Assembly (NCBI RefSeq): GCF_902459735.1
Contig: NZ_CABPRV010000003.1
Location: 372,001 to 436,000 of the forward strand
Source: Pandoraea capi
GTDB lineage: Bacteria; Pseudomonadota; Gammaproteobacteria; Burkholderiales; Burkholderiaceae
Length of the DNA: 64,000 bases
Direction of reading: 5' to 3'
Part shown: one piece after another, positions 43,743 through 54,033 of the stretch
How positions within the stretch are numbered: the stretch's first letter is position 1
Layout: each line of letters starts with the position of its first letter
Translations under genes and position numbers: made by a program
The notes under the pieces: generated by a model
What the model was told of the DNA's origin: nothing
Seen by the model: only the letters and a program-made list of their open reading frames with translations
Database searches by the model: none

Positions 43743-45014
43743 ATGACCGATACCGTCGCCGGGCGCGATGCGCCACCTACCGATCCAGCCGAGCTTGCGC
43801 GCCGCCGACTCGGACGCCGCTACGCCGCCGTGCTTGCCGCCTGCCAGGCGCTCTACACCGCCGCGCTGTCGGTCGACCTGACGCTCACGGGCCTCGTCGG
43901 CTACATGCTGGCGTCCGACAAGGGCTACGCCACGCTGCCGTTCTCGTTGATCACCGTGGCGTCTGCCATCACGACGATCTTCGCGTCGATGCTCATCCAG
44001 CGCTTCGGCCAGCGACTCGGCTTCGCGCTGGGGGCGCTGTTCGGCACGGTGGGCGGGCTGGTGTCGGTCATGGCGATCTACGAGCGTCACTTCGCCATGT
44101 TCTGTGCGGGCACGGCATGCGTGGGCGTCTTTCAGGCGTTCGCGCGTTATTACCGGTTGGCGGCGGCGGACGTCGTGCCCGTCGAAGACAAGCCGCGTGC
44201 GATCTCCGTGGTGCTCACCGGCGGCGTGCTGGCTGCGGTGATCGGCCCGGCGCTCGCCGCCGGCAGCAAGGACTGGCTCGCGCCCGTGACGTTCGCCGGA
44301 TCGTATCTCGTCGTCACCCTTTTGTCGGGCGTCTCGCTGGTGCTGCTCGTGGGATTCCTGCGCGATCTGCCGGTGCATGCGGCAAGCGGCGCGGCGGGCG
44401 CTGCTCACGAATTACCGGCGCGGCCGCTGGGCGAGATCATGCGTCAACCGATTTACGTGGCGGCGCTGGCGAACAACCTGATCGGCTTCATGGTGATGAT
44501 GTTCGTGATGACGGCCACGCCCATCGCGGCCGTCGCCTGCGGCCACAGCATCGACGATGGCGCTCACATCATCGAGTGGCATCTGGTCGGGATGTACGCG
44601 CCGTCGTTCTTTTCCGGCCATCTCGTGAAGCGCTGGGGCGTGGTGCCGGTGCTGCTGCTGGGTATCGGCATGTCGGCGCTGTGCGGCGTGCTGGCGCTGA
44701 TGTCGACGAGTCTGGCGTATTTCTATGCGGCGCTGGCGTTCCTCGGCGTCGGCTGGAACTTCATGTTCGTGGGCGGCACGACGCTGCTGACCATGTCGTA
44801 TCGTCCGGCAGAGCGCGCGCGTGCGCAGGCGGCCAACGAATTCATCACCTTTGCCGGGACGGCGCTGGCGAGTCTGTTTGCCGGTCAGTTGCTGGCGCGC
44901 TTCGGCTGGTCGACGATCAATCAGGCGACGTTTCCGCTGCTGCTGATCGCCGCGATGGCGACGGTGTGGTACGCCATCGATGCCAAGCGGCGCGAGATGC
45001 AGGTCGCGGCCTGA
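43743..45014 (+). CDS. MFS transporter
   Basis: A 423-residue inner-membrane protein with twelve hydrophobic segments. An early helix reads LPFSLITVASAITTIFASML and is followed by QRFGQRLGFALGA (motif-A-like, in place of the usual DRFGRR). The C-terminal half has GVGWNFMFVGGTTLLTMSYRPAERARAQAANEF. I cannot place it in a substrate family; similar proteins in proteobacteria are annotated only as MFS transporters. The ATG at 43743 starts a short cytoplasmic arm; the frame is open 75 bases upstream. A GlxA-family regulator follows 54 bases downstream. Confidence 0.82.
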   Translation: MTDTVAGRDAPPTDPAELARRRLGRRYAAVLAACQALYTAALSVDLTLTGLVGYMLASDKGYATLPFSLITVASAITTIFASMLIQRFGQRLGFALGALFGTVGGLVSVMAIYERHFAMFCAGTACVGVFQAFARYYRLAAADVVPVEDKPRAISVVLTGGVLAAVIGPALAAGSKDWLAPVTFAGSYLVVTLLSGVSLVLLVGFLRDLPVHAASGAAGAAHELPARPLGEIMRQPIYVAALANNLIGFMVMMFVMTATPIAAVACGHSIDDGAHIIEWHLVGMYAPSFFSGHLVKRWGVVPVLLLGIGMSALCGVLALMSTSLAYFYAALAFLGVGWNFMFVGGTTLLTMSYRPAERARAQAANEFITFAGTALASLFAGQLLARFGWSTINQATFPLLLIAAMATVWYAIDAKRREMQVAA

Positions 45015-45068
45015 TGCATACCCGTCCATGAGGCCATCTATGTGTCCGTCCCTGTGTCGATAGCCATC

Positions 45069-46067
45069 ATGAATCCACTCCATCATCCACCTCGTCTGGT
45101 TGCGTTTCTCATCGTGCCGCCGTTCGTTCTGCTCGATCTGGCCGGGCCGCTGGACGCGTTTCACGCCGTCATCCGCAACTTCACGGAGACGGGGCAGGAT
45201 GCGCCTTACCGAACGGTGGTGGTGTCCGAGCATGGCGGGCCGGTGGAGACGGGCTCGGGCATCACGTTGCACACGGAGCCGATGCGCGCGCTGGACACGA
45301 TGCCGGTCGATACGCTGGTGGCGGTGGGTGGCGCGGTGGCGCATCGTCCTGCGGTGCCGGGGCCGGTGGGCGACTGGTTGCGCGGCTATGCGCCGAACGT
45401 GCGGCGCGTGTGTTCCGTGTGTGTCGGGGCGTTCATCCTCGGCTCGGCGGGGTTGCTCGACGGGCGACGCGCCACGACGCACTGGCTGGATACGGCGATG
45501 TTGCAGCAGTGCTTTCCGCAGGCGCGCGTCGAGTCCGATCCGATTTACGTGCGTCAGGACCCGGTGTGGACATCGGCAGGCATTACGGCGGGCATCGACC
45601 TCGGGCTGGCGTTGATCGAGGACGATTGGGGCGTGGACGTTGCGTTGCAGGCGGCGCGTCGGCTGGTGGTGTTTCTCAAGCGTGCGGGCGGGCAGTCGCA
45701 GTTCAGTCCGCCGTTGCAGGAGCAGTTCGCGGCGGGTGCGCCGTTCGGCGATCTGCATGCGTGGATGTCCGAGCGGCTGGACGGCGACTTGTCGGTGATG
45801 CGTCTGGCGGAGCAGGCGAACATGAGTCCGCGCACGTTTGCCCGCAGCTATCTGGCGCGCACGGGATCGACGCCCGCGAAGGCGGTGGAACGGATGCGTC
45901 TGGAAGCGGCGCGCTTCGCGCTGCTCGATACGGACGCCCCGCTAAAACGTATCGCCGCACGCGTGGGCTTCGGCGACGAACAGAACCTGCGCCGCGCGTT
46001 TCAACGTCAGTACGGTGTCACGCCGGTGGCGTATCGGGAGAGGTTTGGGGTGGGTGAGACGGTGTAG
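45069..46067 (+). CDS. GlxA-family regulator (DJ-1/PfpI plus AraC HTH)
   Basis: A 332-residue two-domain transcription factor. Residues about 10-180 are a DJ-1/PfpI-type domain (VAFLIVPPFVLLDLAGPLDAF; elbow RRVCSVCVGAFILGSAGLL with the nucleophile-position Cys), and residues about 225-325 are an AraC-type helix-turn-helix pair (LSVMRLAEQANMSPRTFARSY; IAARVGFGDEQNLRRAFQRQYGVTP). The ATG at 45069 is favoured over a start nine codons earlier. It lies 54 bases after the MFS gene and may control it. It converges on the MocR gene with a 19-base gap. Confidence 0.85.
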   Translation: MNPLHHPPRLVAFLIVPPFVLLDLAGPLDAFHAVIRNFTETGQDAPYRTVVVSEHGGPVETGSGITLHTEPMRALDTMPVDTLVAVGGAVAHRPAVPGPVGDWLRGYAPNVRRVCSVCVGAFILGSAGLLDGRRATTHWLDTAMLQQCFPQARVESDPIYVRQDPVWTSAGITAGIDLGLALIEDDWGVDVALQAARRLVVFLKRAGGQSQFSPPLQEQFAAGAPFGDLHAWMSERLDGDLSVMRLAEQANMSPRTFARSYLARTGSTPAKAVERMRLEAARFALLDTDAPLKRIAARVGFGDEQNLRRAFQRQYGVTPVAYRERFGVGETV

Positions 46068-46086
46068 TACCGTTCGGCTCTTGGCG

Positions 46087-47535
46087 TCACGCCGCCAGCT
46101 TCCCTGCCGCCGCACGATCCAGAAAGCGGAACAGGCGGGCGTCGTCCGAGTACGCGACGTTGAAGCGGAACCAGTGGCAGGGCTCGTTGTGCGCGAGGAA
46201 GAATTCGCCCGGCGCCAGCATGATGCTCTCGAGCAACGCGGCTTCGGCCAGCTCCCGTGCCGAGGGAGATGTCGACGGCAGACTCCCGCACACGAACATC
46301 CCGCCTTCCGGCTGCGCCAGCAGCGTCACCCCATGCGATTGCAGTTGCGTGATCAGGCGCGCACGTGAGCGCGTTAGCCGGTCCGACAGACGCTCGATGT
46401 GCTTGCGGTGGCGTCCTTCGGTGAGGATCGCGTGCACGATGCGCTCGTTGATCTCCGACGACGTGAGACCCGCCACCATCTTGCTGCGCGCGATTTCGTG
46501 CGCAAGATCGCGCGAGCACGCGAGATACCCCACGCGCACCGACGGGGAGATCGTCTTCGAAAAGCTCGACACGTAGATCACGCGCGATAACCCGTCCATC
46601 GCAGCAAGCGACGGTGTGCCAGCCGGGGCCAGTTCCCGGTAGATATCGTCTTCGACGATCCAGAAACCATGCTGCTCGGCACACTGCAATATCCGATGCG
46701 CCGACGCCGGGCTAAGCGACGTCCCCAACGGATTCTGCAACGCCGGATTCACGAACAACGCGCGTGGCCGATGCGTCTGCGCCGCCTGCTCCAGCGCCGC
46801 GAGATCCAGCCCGGCTTCCGTGCGGGGGATGCCCACGACGTTCAGGCCCGCGAGCCGCAACACCGCCAGCAGATTGCAGTACGCCGGGGCTTCAACCAGT
46901 ACTGTGTCGCCCGGTTTGAGCAACGTCCGCACGATCAGATCGAGTGCCTGCGTGGCGCCCTGCGTGAGCACGATCTGCTCAGGCGGCGCGTCGATGGACA
47001 ACTCGCCGAGACGGCGTGTGAGCCACTGTCGCAACGGCCCGTAGCCGTGCGGATGCCCGTAATGTGCGAAGTGTGCGCCCGGCCCCTTCGACAACGAACG
47101 CAGCGCGCCATGCAGACCGTCTTCGTCCAGCCAACTGTCCGGTAGCCATCCACAACCGCTTTTCACCGCGATGGAGTCGTCCGCGAAGATTTCGGACAGC
47201 AGCCACGCATTGGTGACCTCGCTTGCCGTCGTCGCCATCGTCGGTTTGCCGCTGCGGGTGAGCGTGCCGACGTCGCGGGCATCGGCCGCGCCCGCCACGA
47301 AGAACCCCGCGCCGCGCCGTGCCACGAGCGTGCCCTGTGCCACGAGACGGTCGTACGCCTCGACGACGGTGAAAGTGCTGATGCCGTGGGCCTTCGCCAA
47401 CGACCGGATCGACGGCATCCGCATACCGGCATGCAGCGTCTGGCGCTGTAGCGCGTGCTCGACTTCACGCACGATCTGGTCGACGAGCGCTTCAGGCTGG
47501 GCGCGGTTCAGGGAAAAGGCGAGCGGCTGGACCAT
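46087..47535 (-). CDS. MocR/GabR-family PLP-dependent regulator
   Basis: A 482-residue protein: GntR-type winged helix at about residues 12-80 (LVDQIVREVEHALQRQTLHAG; MPSIRSLAKAHGISTFTVVEAYDRL) joined to a class I aminotransferase-fold domain that binds PLP through the lysine in SSFSKTISPSVRVGY. I begin at the ATG of MVQPLAFSLNRAQPEALVDQ; the open frame reaches further back without homology. It is divergent from the aminotransferase and semialdehyde dehydrogenase genes, so it probably regulates beta-alanine/omega-amino-acid catabolism. Operator candidates lie in the 236-base gap. Confidence 0.88.
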   Translation of the reverse strand: MVQPLAFSLNRAQPEALVDQIVREVEHALQRQTLHAGMRMPSIRSLAKAHGISTFTVVEAYDRLVAQGTLVARRGAGFFVAGAADARDVGTLTRSGKPTMATTASEVTNAWLLSEIFADDSIAVKSGCGWLPDSWLDEDGLHGALRSLSKGPGAHFAHYGHPHGYGPLRQWLTRRLGELSIDAPPEQIVLTQGATQALDLIVRTLLKPGDTVLVEAPAYCNLLAVLRLAGLNVVGIPRTEAGLDLAALEQAAQTHRPRALFVNPALQNPLGTSLSPASAHRILQCAEQHGFWIVEDDIYRELAPAGTPSLAAMDGLSRVIYVSSFSKTISPSVRVGYLACSRDLAHEIARSKMVAGLTSSEINERIVHAILTEGRHRKHIERLSDRLTRSRARLITQLQSHGVTLLAQPEGGMFVCGSLPSTSPSARELAEAALLESIMLAPGEFFLAHNEPCHWFRFNVAYSDDARLFRFLDRAAAGKLAA

Positions 47536-47578
47536 GGGGGCAGGATCACGATAAGTGTCCGCTGCATTGGCTGTTGCC

Positions 47579-47703
47579 AATACAGTTTGAACGATTGACC
47601 GATACAGAATATACATTTTCCGAGTGACTGTACATGTCTGTACCGGTCGGCCTCTCGTAGCATCGTTCCATCCACCCGTGGCGGCCGGCATTCGTCTCTG
47701 TAT
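47579..47703. promoter_or_regulatory. Repeat array between MocR gene and aminotransferase
   Basis: ATACAG occurs at 47580-47585 and 47602-47607 (22 bases apart, two helical turns) and in reverse as CTGTAT at 47698-47703. CTGTAC occurs at 47628-47633 and 47638-47643 (10 bases apart, one turn). MocR regulators usually bind direct repeats of about six bases, so this is the natural operator region for the divergent pair. Confidence 0.6.
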
Positions 47704-47771
47704 CCGTATTCGATAGCCGGCCTTGTCCCCGGACAACCCTGACCGAGCCAAGCCCCCTGGGGAGACCCGCG

Positions 47772-49103
47772 ATGAACATGATGAAAGAACTGAATCTCGA
47801 CATGACGGCGTTCTGGATGCCGTTCACCAACAACCGCCAATTCAAGAGCTCGCCGCGTCTGCTGGTGAAGGCCGAGGGCATGTATTACACGTCGTCGGAC
47901 AATCGTCAGATTCTCGACGGCACGGCCGGTCTGTGGTGCGTGAACGCAGGTCACTGTCGTACGGAGATCGTCGAGGCGATCCGTCAGCAGGCCGGTGAGA
48001 TGGACTTCGCCCCTACGTTCCAGATGGGCCACCCGAAGGCGTTCGAAGCCGCCGCCAAGATCGCCGAAATCACGCCGCAGGGCCTCGATCGCGTCTTCTT
48101 CACGAACTCGGGGTCGGAATCGGTCGACACGGCGCTGAAGATGGCGCTCGCCTACCACCGTGCCCGTGGAGAAGGCCAGCGCACGCGCCTCATCGGTCGT
48201 GAGCGCGGCTATCACGGCGTGGGCTTCGGCGGCATCTCCGTCGGCGGCATCTCGCCGAACCGCAAGGCGTACTCAGGCCAGTTGCTGCCCGCTGTGGACC
48301 ATCTGCCGCACACGCTCAACATCAAGGAAGCCGCTTTCACGAAGGGCCAGCCGACGTGGGGCGCTCATCTGGCCGACGAACTCGAACGTCTCGTGACGCT
48401 GCACGACGCATCGACCATCGCCGCCGTGATCGTCGAGCCGCTGGCAGGCTCCACCGGCGTGCTGGTGCCGCCGCAGGGCTATCTGCAAAAGCTGCGTGAA
48501 ATCTGCGACAAGCACGGCATTCTGCTGATTTTCGACGAGGTCATCACGGGCCTCGGCCGTCTGGGCAAGCCGTTCGCGGCGCAGTATTTCGGCGTGACGC
48601 CGGACATCATCACGATGGCCAAGGGCGTGAACAACGCCGCGGTGCCGATGGGCGCCGTCGCCGTGAAGACGAACGTGCACGACACCATCGTGAACGCTGG
48701 CAACGCCGGCGCGATCGAGTTCTTCCACGGCTACACGTACTCGGGCCACCCGCTGGCCGCCGCCGCCGCCTGCGCCGCACTCGACCTGTACAAGAACGAT
48801 GGCCTGTTCGAGCGCGCCGCCAAGCTGGCGCCGCACTTCGAGAAGGCGATTCACGGGCTGCGCGACCTGCCGAACGTTCTCGACATTCGTAATCTGGGAC
48901 TGGTGGGCGGTATCGAACTGTCGACGCGCGACGGCAAGCCGGGCGCGCGCGCCCACGAAATCTTCGTGAAGTGCTTCGAGAAGGGCGTGCTGGTGCGTTA
49001 TACGGGCGACATTCTGGCGTTCTCGCCGCCGCTCATCATCAGCGAAGCGCAGATCGACGAACTGTTCGGCACGGTTGCCGAAGCGATTCGCGAGACGGCC
49101 TGA
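47772..49103 (+). CDS. bauA: Omega-amino-acid (beta-alanine):pyruvate aminotransferase
   Basis: A 443-residue class III PLP aminotransferase. FWMPFTNNRQFKSSPRLLVKAEGMYY is the diagnostic N-terminus of beta-alanine:pyruvate aminotransferases, FFTNSGSESVDTALKMA the phosphate-binding region, IFDEVITGLGRLG the PLP Asp region, and TMAKGVNNA holds the PLP lysine. It converts beta-alanine plus pyruvate to malonate semialdehyde plus alanine. The semialdehyde dehydrogenase that takes the product follows after 109 bases. Confidence 0.92.
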   Translation: MNMMKELNLDMTAFWMPFTNNRQFKSSPRLLVKAEGMYYTSSDNRQILDGTAGLWCVNAGHCRTEIVEAIRQQAGEMDFAPTFQMGHPKAFEAAAKIAEITPQGLDRVFFTNSGSESVDTALKMALAYHRARGEGQRTRLIGRERGYHGVGFGGISVGGISPNRKAYSGQLLPAVDHLPHTLNIKEAAFTKGQPTWGAHLADELERLVTLHDASTIAAVIVEPLAGSTGVLVPPQGYLQKLREICDKHGILLIFDEVITGLGRLGKPFAAQYFGVTPDIITMAKGVNNAAVPMGAVAVKTNVHDTIVNAGNAGAIEFFHGYTYSGHPLAAAAACAALDLYKNDGLFERAAKLAPHFEKAIHGLRDLPNVLDIRNLGLVGGIELSTRDGKPGARAHEIFVKCFEKGVLVRYTGDILAFSPPLIISEAQIDELFGTVAEAIRETA

Positions 49104-49212
49104 GCGTAGTGGCAGGGCGGGCACACGTCTGCCTCAGACATATCTGATCTAACAACGACAGGCGTCCGCCTCGCAGACGTCTGCCAACGACACAGCTTTC
49201 ACGGATATCGAC

Positions 49213-50739
<1,527 letters not shown>

Positions 50740-50788
50740 GCATCGTGTCGATGCCGGGGAGGGCTCCGGCATCGCGCGTCGCGCAAGT

Positions 50789-50825
50789 AAAAACGCGGTC
50801 CGGGAAGTCCGCGGACGGCGTTTTT
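50789..50825. terminator. Bidirectional intrinsic terminator (mmsA / pxpA)
   Basis: AAAAACGC (50789-50796) pairs with GCGTTTTT (50818-50825) outside an inner stem GTCCG/CGGAC (50798-50802 and 50812-50816). The T-run on one side and A-run on the other allow termination in both directions between the converging mmsA and pxpA genes. Confidence 0.88.
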
Positions 50826-50846
50826 ATTTGAACGGTTCGGGAGACG

Positions 50847-51590
50847 TCAGCGAACCGGTGCGATCTCCACGCCCTCGTTGAGCAGGAAGCGGCGGATGCG
50901 TTGGGCAAACTCCAGCGCGTGCTCGCCGTCGCCGTGCAGGCAGACGGTCTGCGCCTGAATCGGCACGAACGTGCCGTCGATCGCGCGCACGCGTTGCTCG
51001 CGCACCATCATCAACGTTTGCGCCAGCGCGTCTTCCTCGCGCTCGATCAGGGCGCCGGGCGTGCCGCGTTTGACCAGCGAGCCGTCCGGGTTGTAGCCGC
51101 GATCGGCGAACACTTCCTCGACCGCGTGCATGCCTGCCGCGCGTGCCGCCTTCACCAGTTCGCCGCCCGCCAGGCCGAAGACCGCGAGGTCGGTATCGAA
51201 CGCGCGAATCGCCTCGACGAGCGTCTCGGCCAGTGCCGGATCGCGGGCCGCCTGATTGTAGAGCGCGCCGTGCGGCTTGACGTGCGTGAGCCACCCGCCC
51301 TGCGCGCGCACCATCGCCGCGAGCGCGCCGATCTGGTACAGCATGCCGGCGCGAATTTCGTCGAGCGGGAGTTGCATTTCGGTGCGTCCGAAATTCTCCC
51401 GGTCGGGGAAGCTCGGATGCGCCCCGATGGCGACGCCATTCTCCAGTGCCCATCGCACCACCTGTTGCATCGTGCCGGCGTCGCCCGCGTGCCAGCCGCA
51501 CGCCACATTCGCCGAACTGACGAGCGCGAGCAGCGCTTCGTCGTCATCGCAACCTTCTCCGAGGTCGACGTTCAGATCGATCTTCGTCAT
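50847..51590 (-). CDS. pxpA: 5-oxoprolinase subunit A (LamB/YcsF family)
   Basis: A 247-residue subunit of the PxpABC enzyme that hydrolyses 5-oxoproline to glutamate using [38 protein letters not shown] is the family signature; [11 protein letters not shown] and [22 protein letters not shown] are also intact. AGGAGA precedes the ATG by five bases. It is downstream of pxpC by 62 bases; the order is B-C-A in transcription. Confidence 0.95.
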   Translation of the reverse strand: MTKIDLNVDLGEGCDDDEALLALVSSANVACGWHAGDAGTMQQVVRWALENGVAIGAHPSFPDRENFGRTEMQLPLDEIRAGMLYQIGALAAMVRAQGGWLTHVKPHGALYNQAARDPALAETLVEAIRAFDTDLAVFGLAGGELVKAARAAGMHAVEEVFADRGYNPDGSLVKRGTPGALIEREEDALAQTLMMVREQRVRAIDGTFVPIQAQTVCLHGDGEHALEFAQRIRRFLLNEGVEIAPVR

Positions 51591-51652
51591 ACATTCTCCT
51601 GCGGGAACGGCAGCACTCGCTCTGGCCTCGGTTCCCGTCTTCTCTTCTTCAC

Positions 51653-52675
51653 TCAGGCGCTCTTGCGCGGCAGCCGGGTAATGGCCGCCAGCTTCGGCTT
51701 TTGCAAAATGCCGCGATCGTGCCACGCGAGTGCGCGCTCGATCTGCTCAAGATAACGCAGTTGTTCGCGGATCGCTTCGCGCGCTTCGGCCGCCGTGCAT
51801 TCCGAAAAATACAGCGTGCTGCCGAGCCGCGCCTGACCGAGCCGCCACAGATCTGCGCTGATGACGGTGCCGATCTTCGGATAGCCGCCGGTCGTCTGGG
51901 CGTCGGCCAGCAGAATGATCGGCTGGCCCGACGGCGGCACCTGAATGACGCCGGGCAGCACGCCGTGCGAGAGCAGGTCGTGCATGCGGTTCTTCTTGCG
52001 CGCGAGCGGCTCCGGTCCCGACAGGCGATAGCCCATGCGGTTGCTGTTGGGCGTGACCTGCCACGGATTTTCCCAGAAGCTCTTGTGGGCTGCCGTCGTG
52101 AAGTCGTCATATTCCGGCCCGGGCAACACGCGTACGCGATGCGCCAGCGGGTCCGACAACCACAGCGGCGGACGCACGCCCAGCGGCTCGGCGTCGCGCG
52201 CGGCGGCGCTTGGCTGGCCGATGGCGATGCGGTCGCCGTCGCGCAGGGCCCGCCCCTCGAAGCCGCCGAAGCCCGCCGTGAGGTCGGTGCTGCGCGAGCC
52301 GAGGGTTTCGGGCACGTCGATACCCCCGGCCACGGCGAGATACGTGCGCATGCCGAAGCGCGAGGGATGCAGCGTCAATGTCTGGCCGCGTGTGACGCGA
52401 AAGCGCCACCACGACCACACGGGCTGGCCGTCGAGTTCGGCATGGCAGTCGGCGCCGGTCAGCGCGACGAGCGTGGCCGACGTGAAGCGCAGTGCGCACG
52501 TCCCCATCGTGATTTCGAGGGTGGCGGCGTTCAGTGCGTTGCCCACGAGGCGATTGGCGACGGCGCAGGCGAGCGGGTCGAGGGCGCCGCCGCTGGCGAC
52601 GCCGAACTCGCGCTGACGGGTTCGGCCCAGGTCCTGAACCGTAGTAAGCAGGCCGGCACGCAGGATGTCGATCAC
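51653..52675 (-). CDS. pxpC: 5-oxoprolinase subunit C (KipA/biotin-dependent carboxyltransferase-like)
   Basis: A 340-residue subunit. [34 protein letters not shown] is the family start, and [14 protein letters not shown]-type and [34 protein letters not shown] blocks follow. It forms the oxoprolinase with PxpA and PxpB and overlaps the pxpB stop by 4 bases. Confidence 0.94.
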   Translation of the reverse strand: MIDILRAGLLTTVQDLGRTRQREFGVASGGALDPLACAVANRLVGNALNAATLEITMGTCALRFTSATLVALTGADCHAELDGQPVWSWWRFRVTRGQTLTLHPSRFGMRTYLAVAGGIDVPETLGSRSTDLTAGFGGFEGRALRDGDRIAIGQPSAAARDAEPLGVRPPLWLSDPLAHRVRVLPGPEYDDFTTAAHKSFWENPWQVTPNSNRMGYRLSGPEPLARKKNRMHDLLSHGVLPGVIQVPPSGQPIILLADAQTTGGYPKIGTVISADLWRLGQARLGSTLYFSECTAAEAREAIREQLRYLEQIERALAWHDRGILQKPKLAAITRLPRKSA

Positions 52676-53325
52676 AGGTCGAGACTCGCGATGGTGAAGC
52701 GCACGCGGTCGCCCGGCGCCAGCAGGGCGGGCGGGGTCGCGGCGGGGTCGAACAAGGCGCGCGTGGCATGGCCGATGATCTGCCAGCCGCCGGGCGAACT
52801 GAGCGGGTAGATGCCGGTCTGGTTACCGCCAATGCCTACCGAACCGGCCGGCACGGACAGGCGCGGCTCCGCGCGGCGGGGGGTGGCGATGGAATCGTCC
52901 AGCCCGCCGAGATAGGCGAAGCCCGGCTGAAAGCCAATGAAATAGACAACATATTCCGGTGCGGTGTGGCGCTGCACGACGGTCTTCGGTTGCAGACGCG
53001 CATGTTTGGCGACGTCGGCAAGGTCGGGGCCGTACTTGCCGCCGTAGTGCACCGGGATCTCGATGTCGCGGCCGACCTCGCCGGCGGCAGGCGGCGTCTG
53101 CCAGACCCCGCGCAGACGCTCGCTCAGCACGTCGATGTCGGTGGCGAGCGGGTCGAAGCGCAACGTGAGGTTGTTCATGCCCGGCACGACTTCGCGCACG
53201 TCGGGCCAGTCGCGGGCGAGTGCCGCCACATGCCAGACACGGCGCTGCGTGGCGAGCGTGGGGGTCGTCCCCGCTTCGCATACGAGCGCACTGTCGCCGA
53301 GCGGCAGGATCTTGAGCGTTGTCAT
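52672..53325 (-). CDS. pxpB: 5-oxoprolinase subunit B (KipI family)
   Basis: A 217-residue subunit. ILPLGDSALVCEAG at the N-terminus, VPVHYGG-like PVHYGGKYGPDLADVA, and YFIGFQPGFAYLGGLDDSIATPRRAEPRLSVPAGSVGIGGNQTGIYP are the KipI/PxpB signatures. It is the first gene of the pxpBCA unit and starts 3 bases after the stop of the folate cyclo-ligase gene, so the four are likely one operon. Confidence 0.94.
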   Translation of the reverse strand: MTTLKILPLGDSALVCEAGTTPTLATQRRVWHVAALARDWPDVREVVPGMNNLTLRFDPLATDIDVLSERLRGVWQTPPAAGEVGRDIEIPVHYGGKYGPDLADVAKHARLQPKTVVQRHTAPEYVVYFIGFQPGFAYLGGLDDSIATPRRAEPRLSVPAGSVGIGGNQTGIYPLSSPGGWQIIGHATRALFDPAATPPALLAPGDRVRFTIASLDL

Positions 53326-53328
53326 GAA

Positions 53329-54009
53329 TTAGCGTGGATGACCGGGGGTAACGGTGGGGGCCGTAGCGCCGGTGAGGACGCGGGCGAAGGTGGCCGATTC
53401 CGTGACGATGGCGTCGAGCGCCAGATCGTGGGCCTCGGCGTCGAGATGGTCGATTTCGAGGGCGTCGTACGCAATGCCGAGCGTTTGCGGCGCGGGGGTC
53501 ATCGAATGCAGGGTGCGGTCGTAGAAGCCGCCGCCGTAGCCGAGCCGCAAGCCGTCGCGCGTGAAGCCGACGCACGGCACCAGCAGCAGGTCGGGCACCA
53601 GCACTTCGGTGTCCTGCGGCACCGGAATGCGGTAGCGGCCTTGCGTCATGGGCGTGTCGGGGCTCCAGCGATGGAAGACGAGCGGTGTGGCCGGGGCGGT
53701 GACGACCGGCAGTGCGGCCAACCGCAGGGTGCCCGCAGGGGCGGCGCTCAGCCAGGCGGAAATAACGGCGCGCGCGTCGAATTCGTGCTGGATCGGCCAG
53801 TAGAAGCCGATGCAGCGCGGGGCGCGGCGCGCGAGTTCGTCGGCCAGCCGCACGGCGAGTGCGCCGTCGCGTGCCGGACGGGCGTCGAGCGTGCTGCGAG
53901 CGTCGAGCAACGCGCGGCGCAATTGGGCTTTCGCGGTCGTTGCATCCGCCGCATTTCGCGACGTTTGCGCCGCCGATTGGGCGGGGTCCCGTGCTATGCT
54001 TGAATTCAC
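53329..54009 (-). CDS. fthC: 5-formyltetrahydrofolate cyclo-ligase
   Basis: A 226-residue ATP-dependent enzyme converting 5-formyl-THF to 5,10-methenyl-THF. The signature LRLGYGGGFYDRTL and the upstream DLLLVPCVGFTRDG are typical. The first 25 residues are Ala/Ser-rich before the core. It is divergent from the lytic transglycosylase gene with only 24 bases between the start codons, so the promoters must overlap. Confidence 0.9.
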   Translation of the reverse strand: MNSSIARDPAQSAAQTSRNAADATTAKAQLRRALLDARSTLDARPARDGALAVRLADELARRAPRCIGFYWPIQHEFDARAVISAWLSAAPAGTLRLAALPVVTAPATPLVFHRWSPDTPMTQGRYRIPVPQDTEVLVPDLLLVPCVGFTRDGLRLGYGGGFYDRTLHSMTPAPQTLGIAYDALEIDHLDAEAHDLALDAIVTESATFARVLTGATAPTVTPGHPR

Positions 54010-54033
54010 TTTTTACCCGACGCTCCCCCGAAG

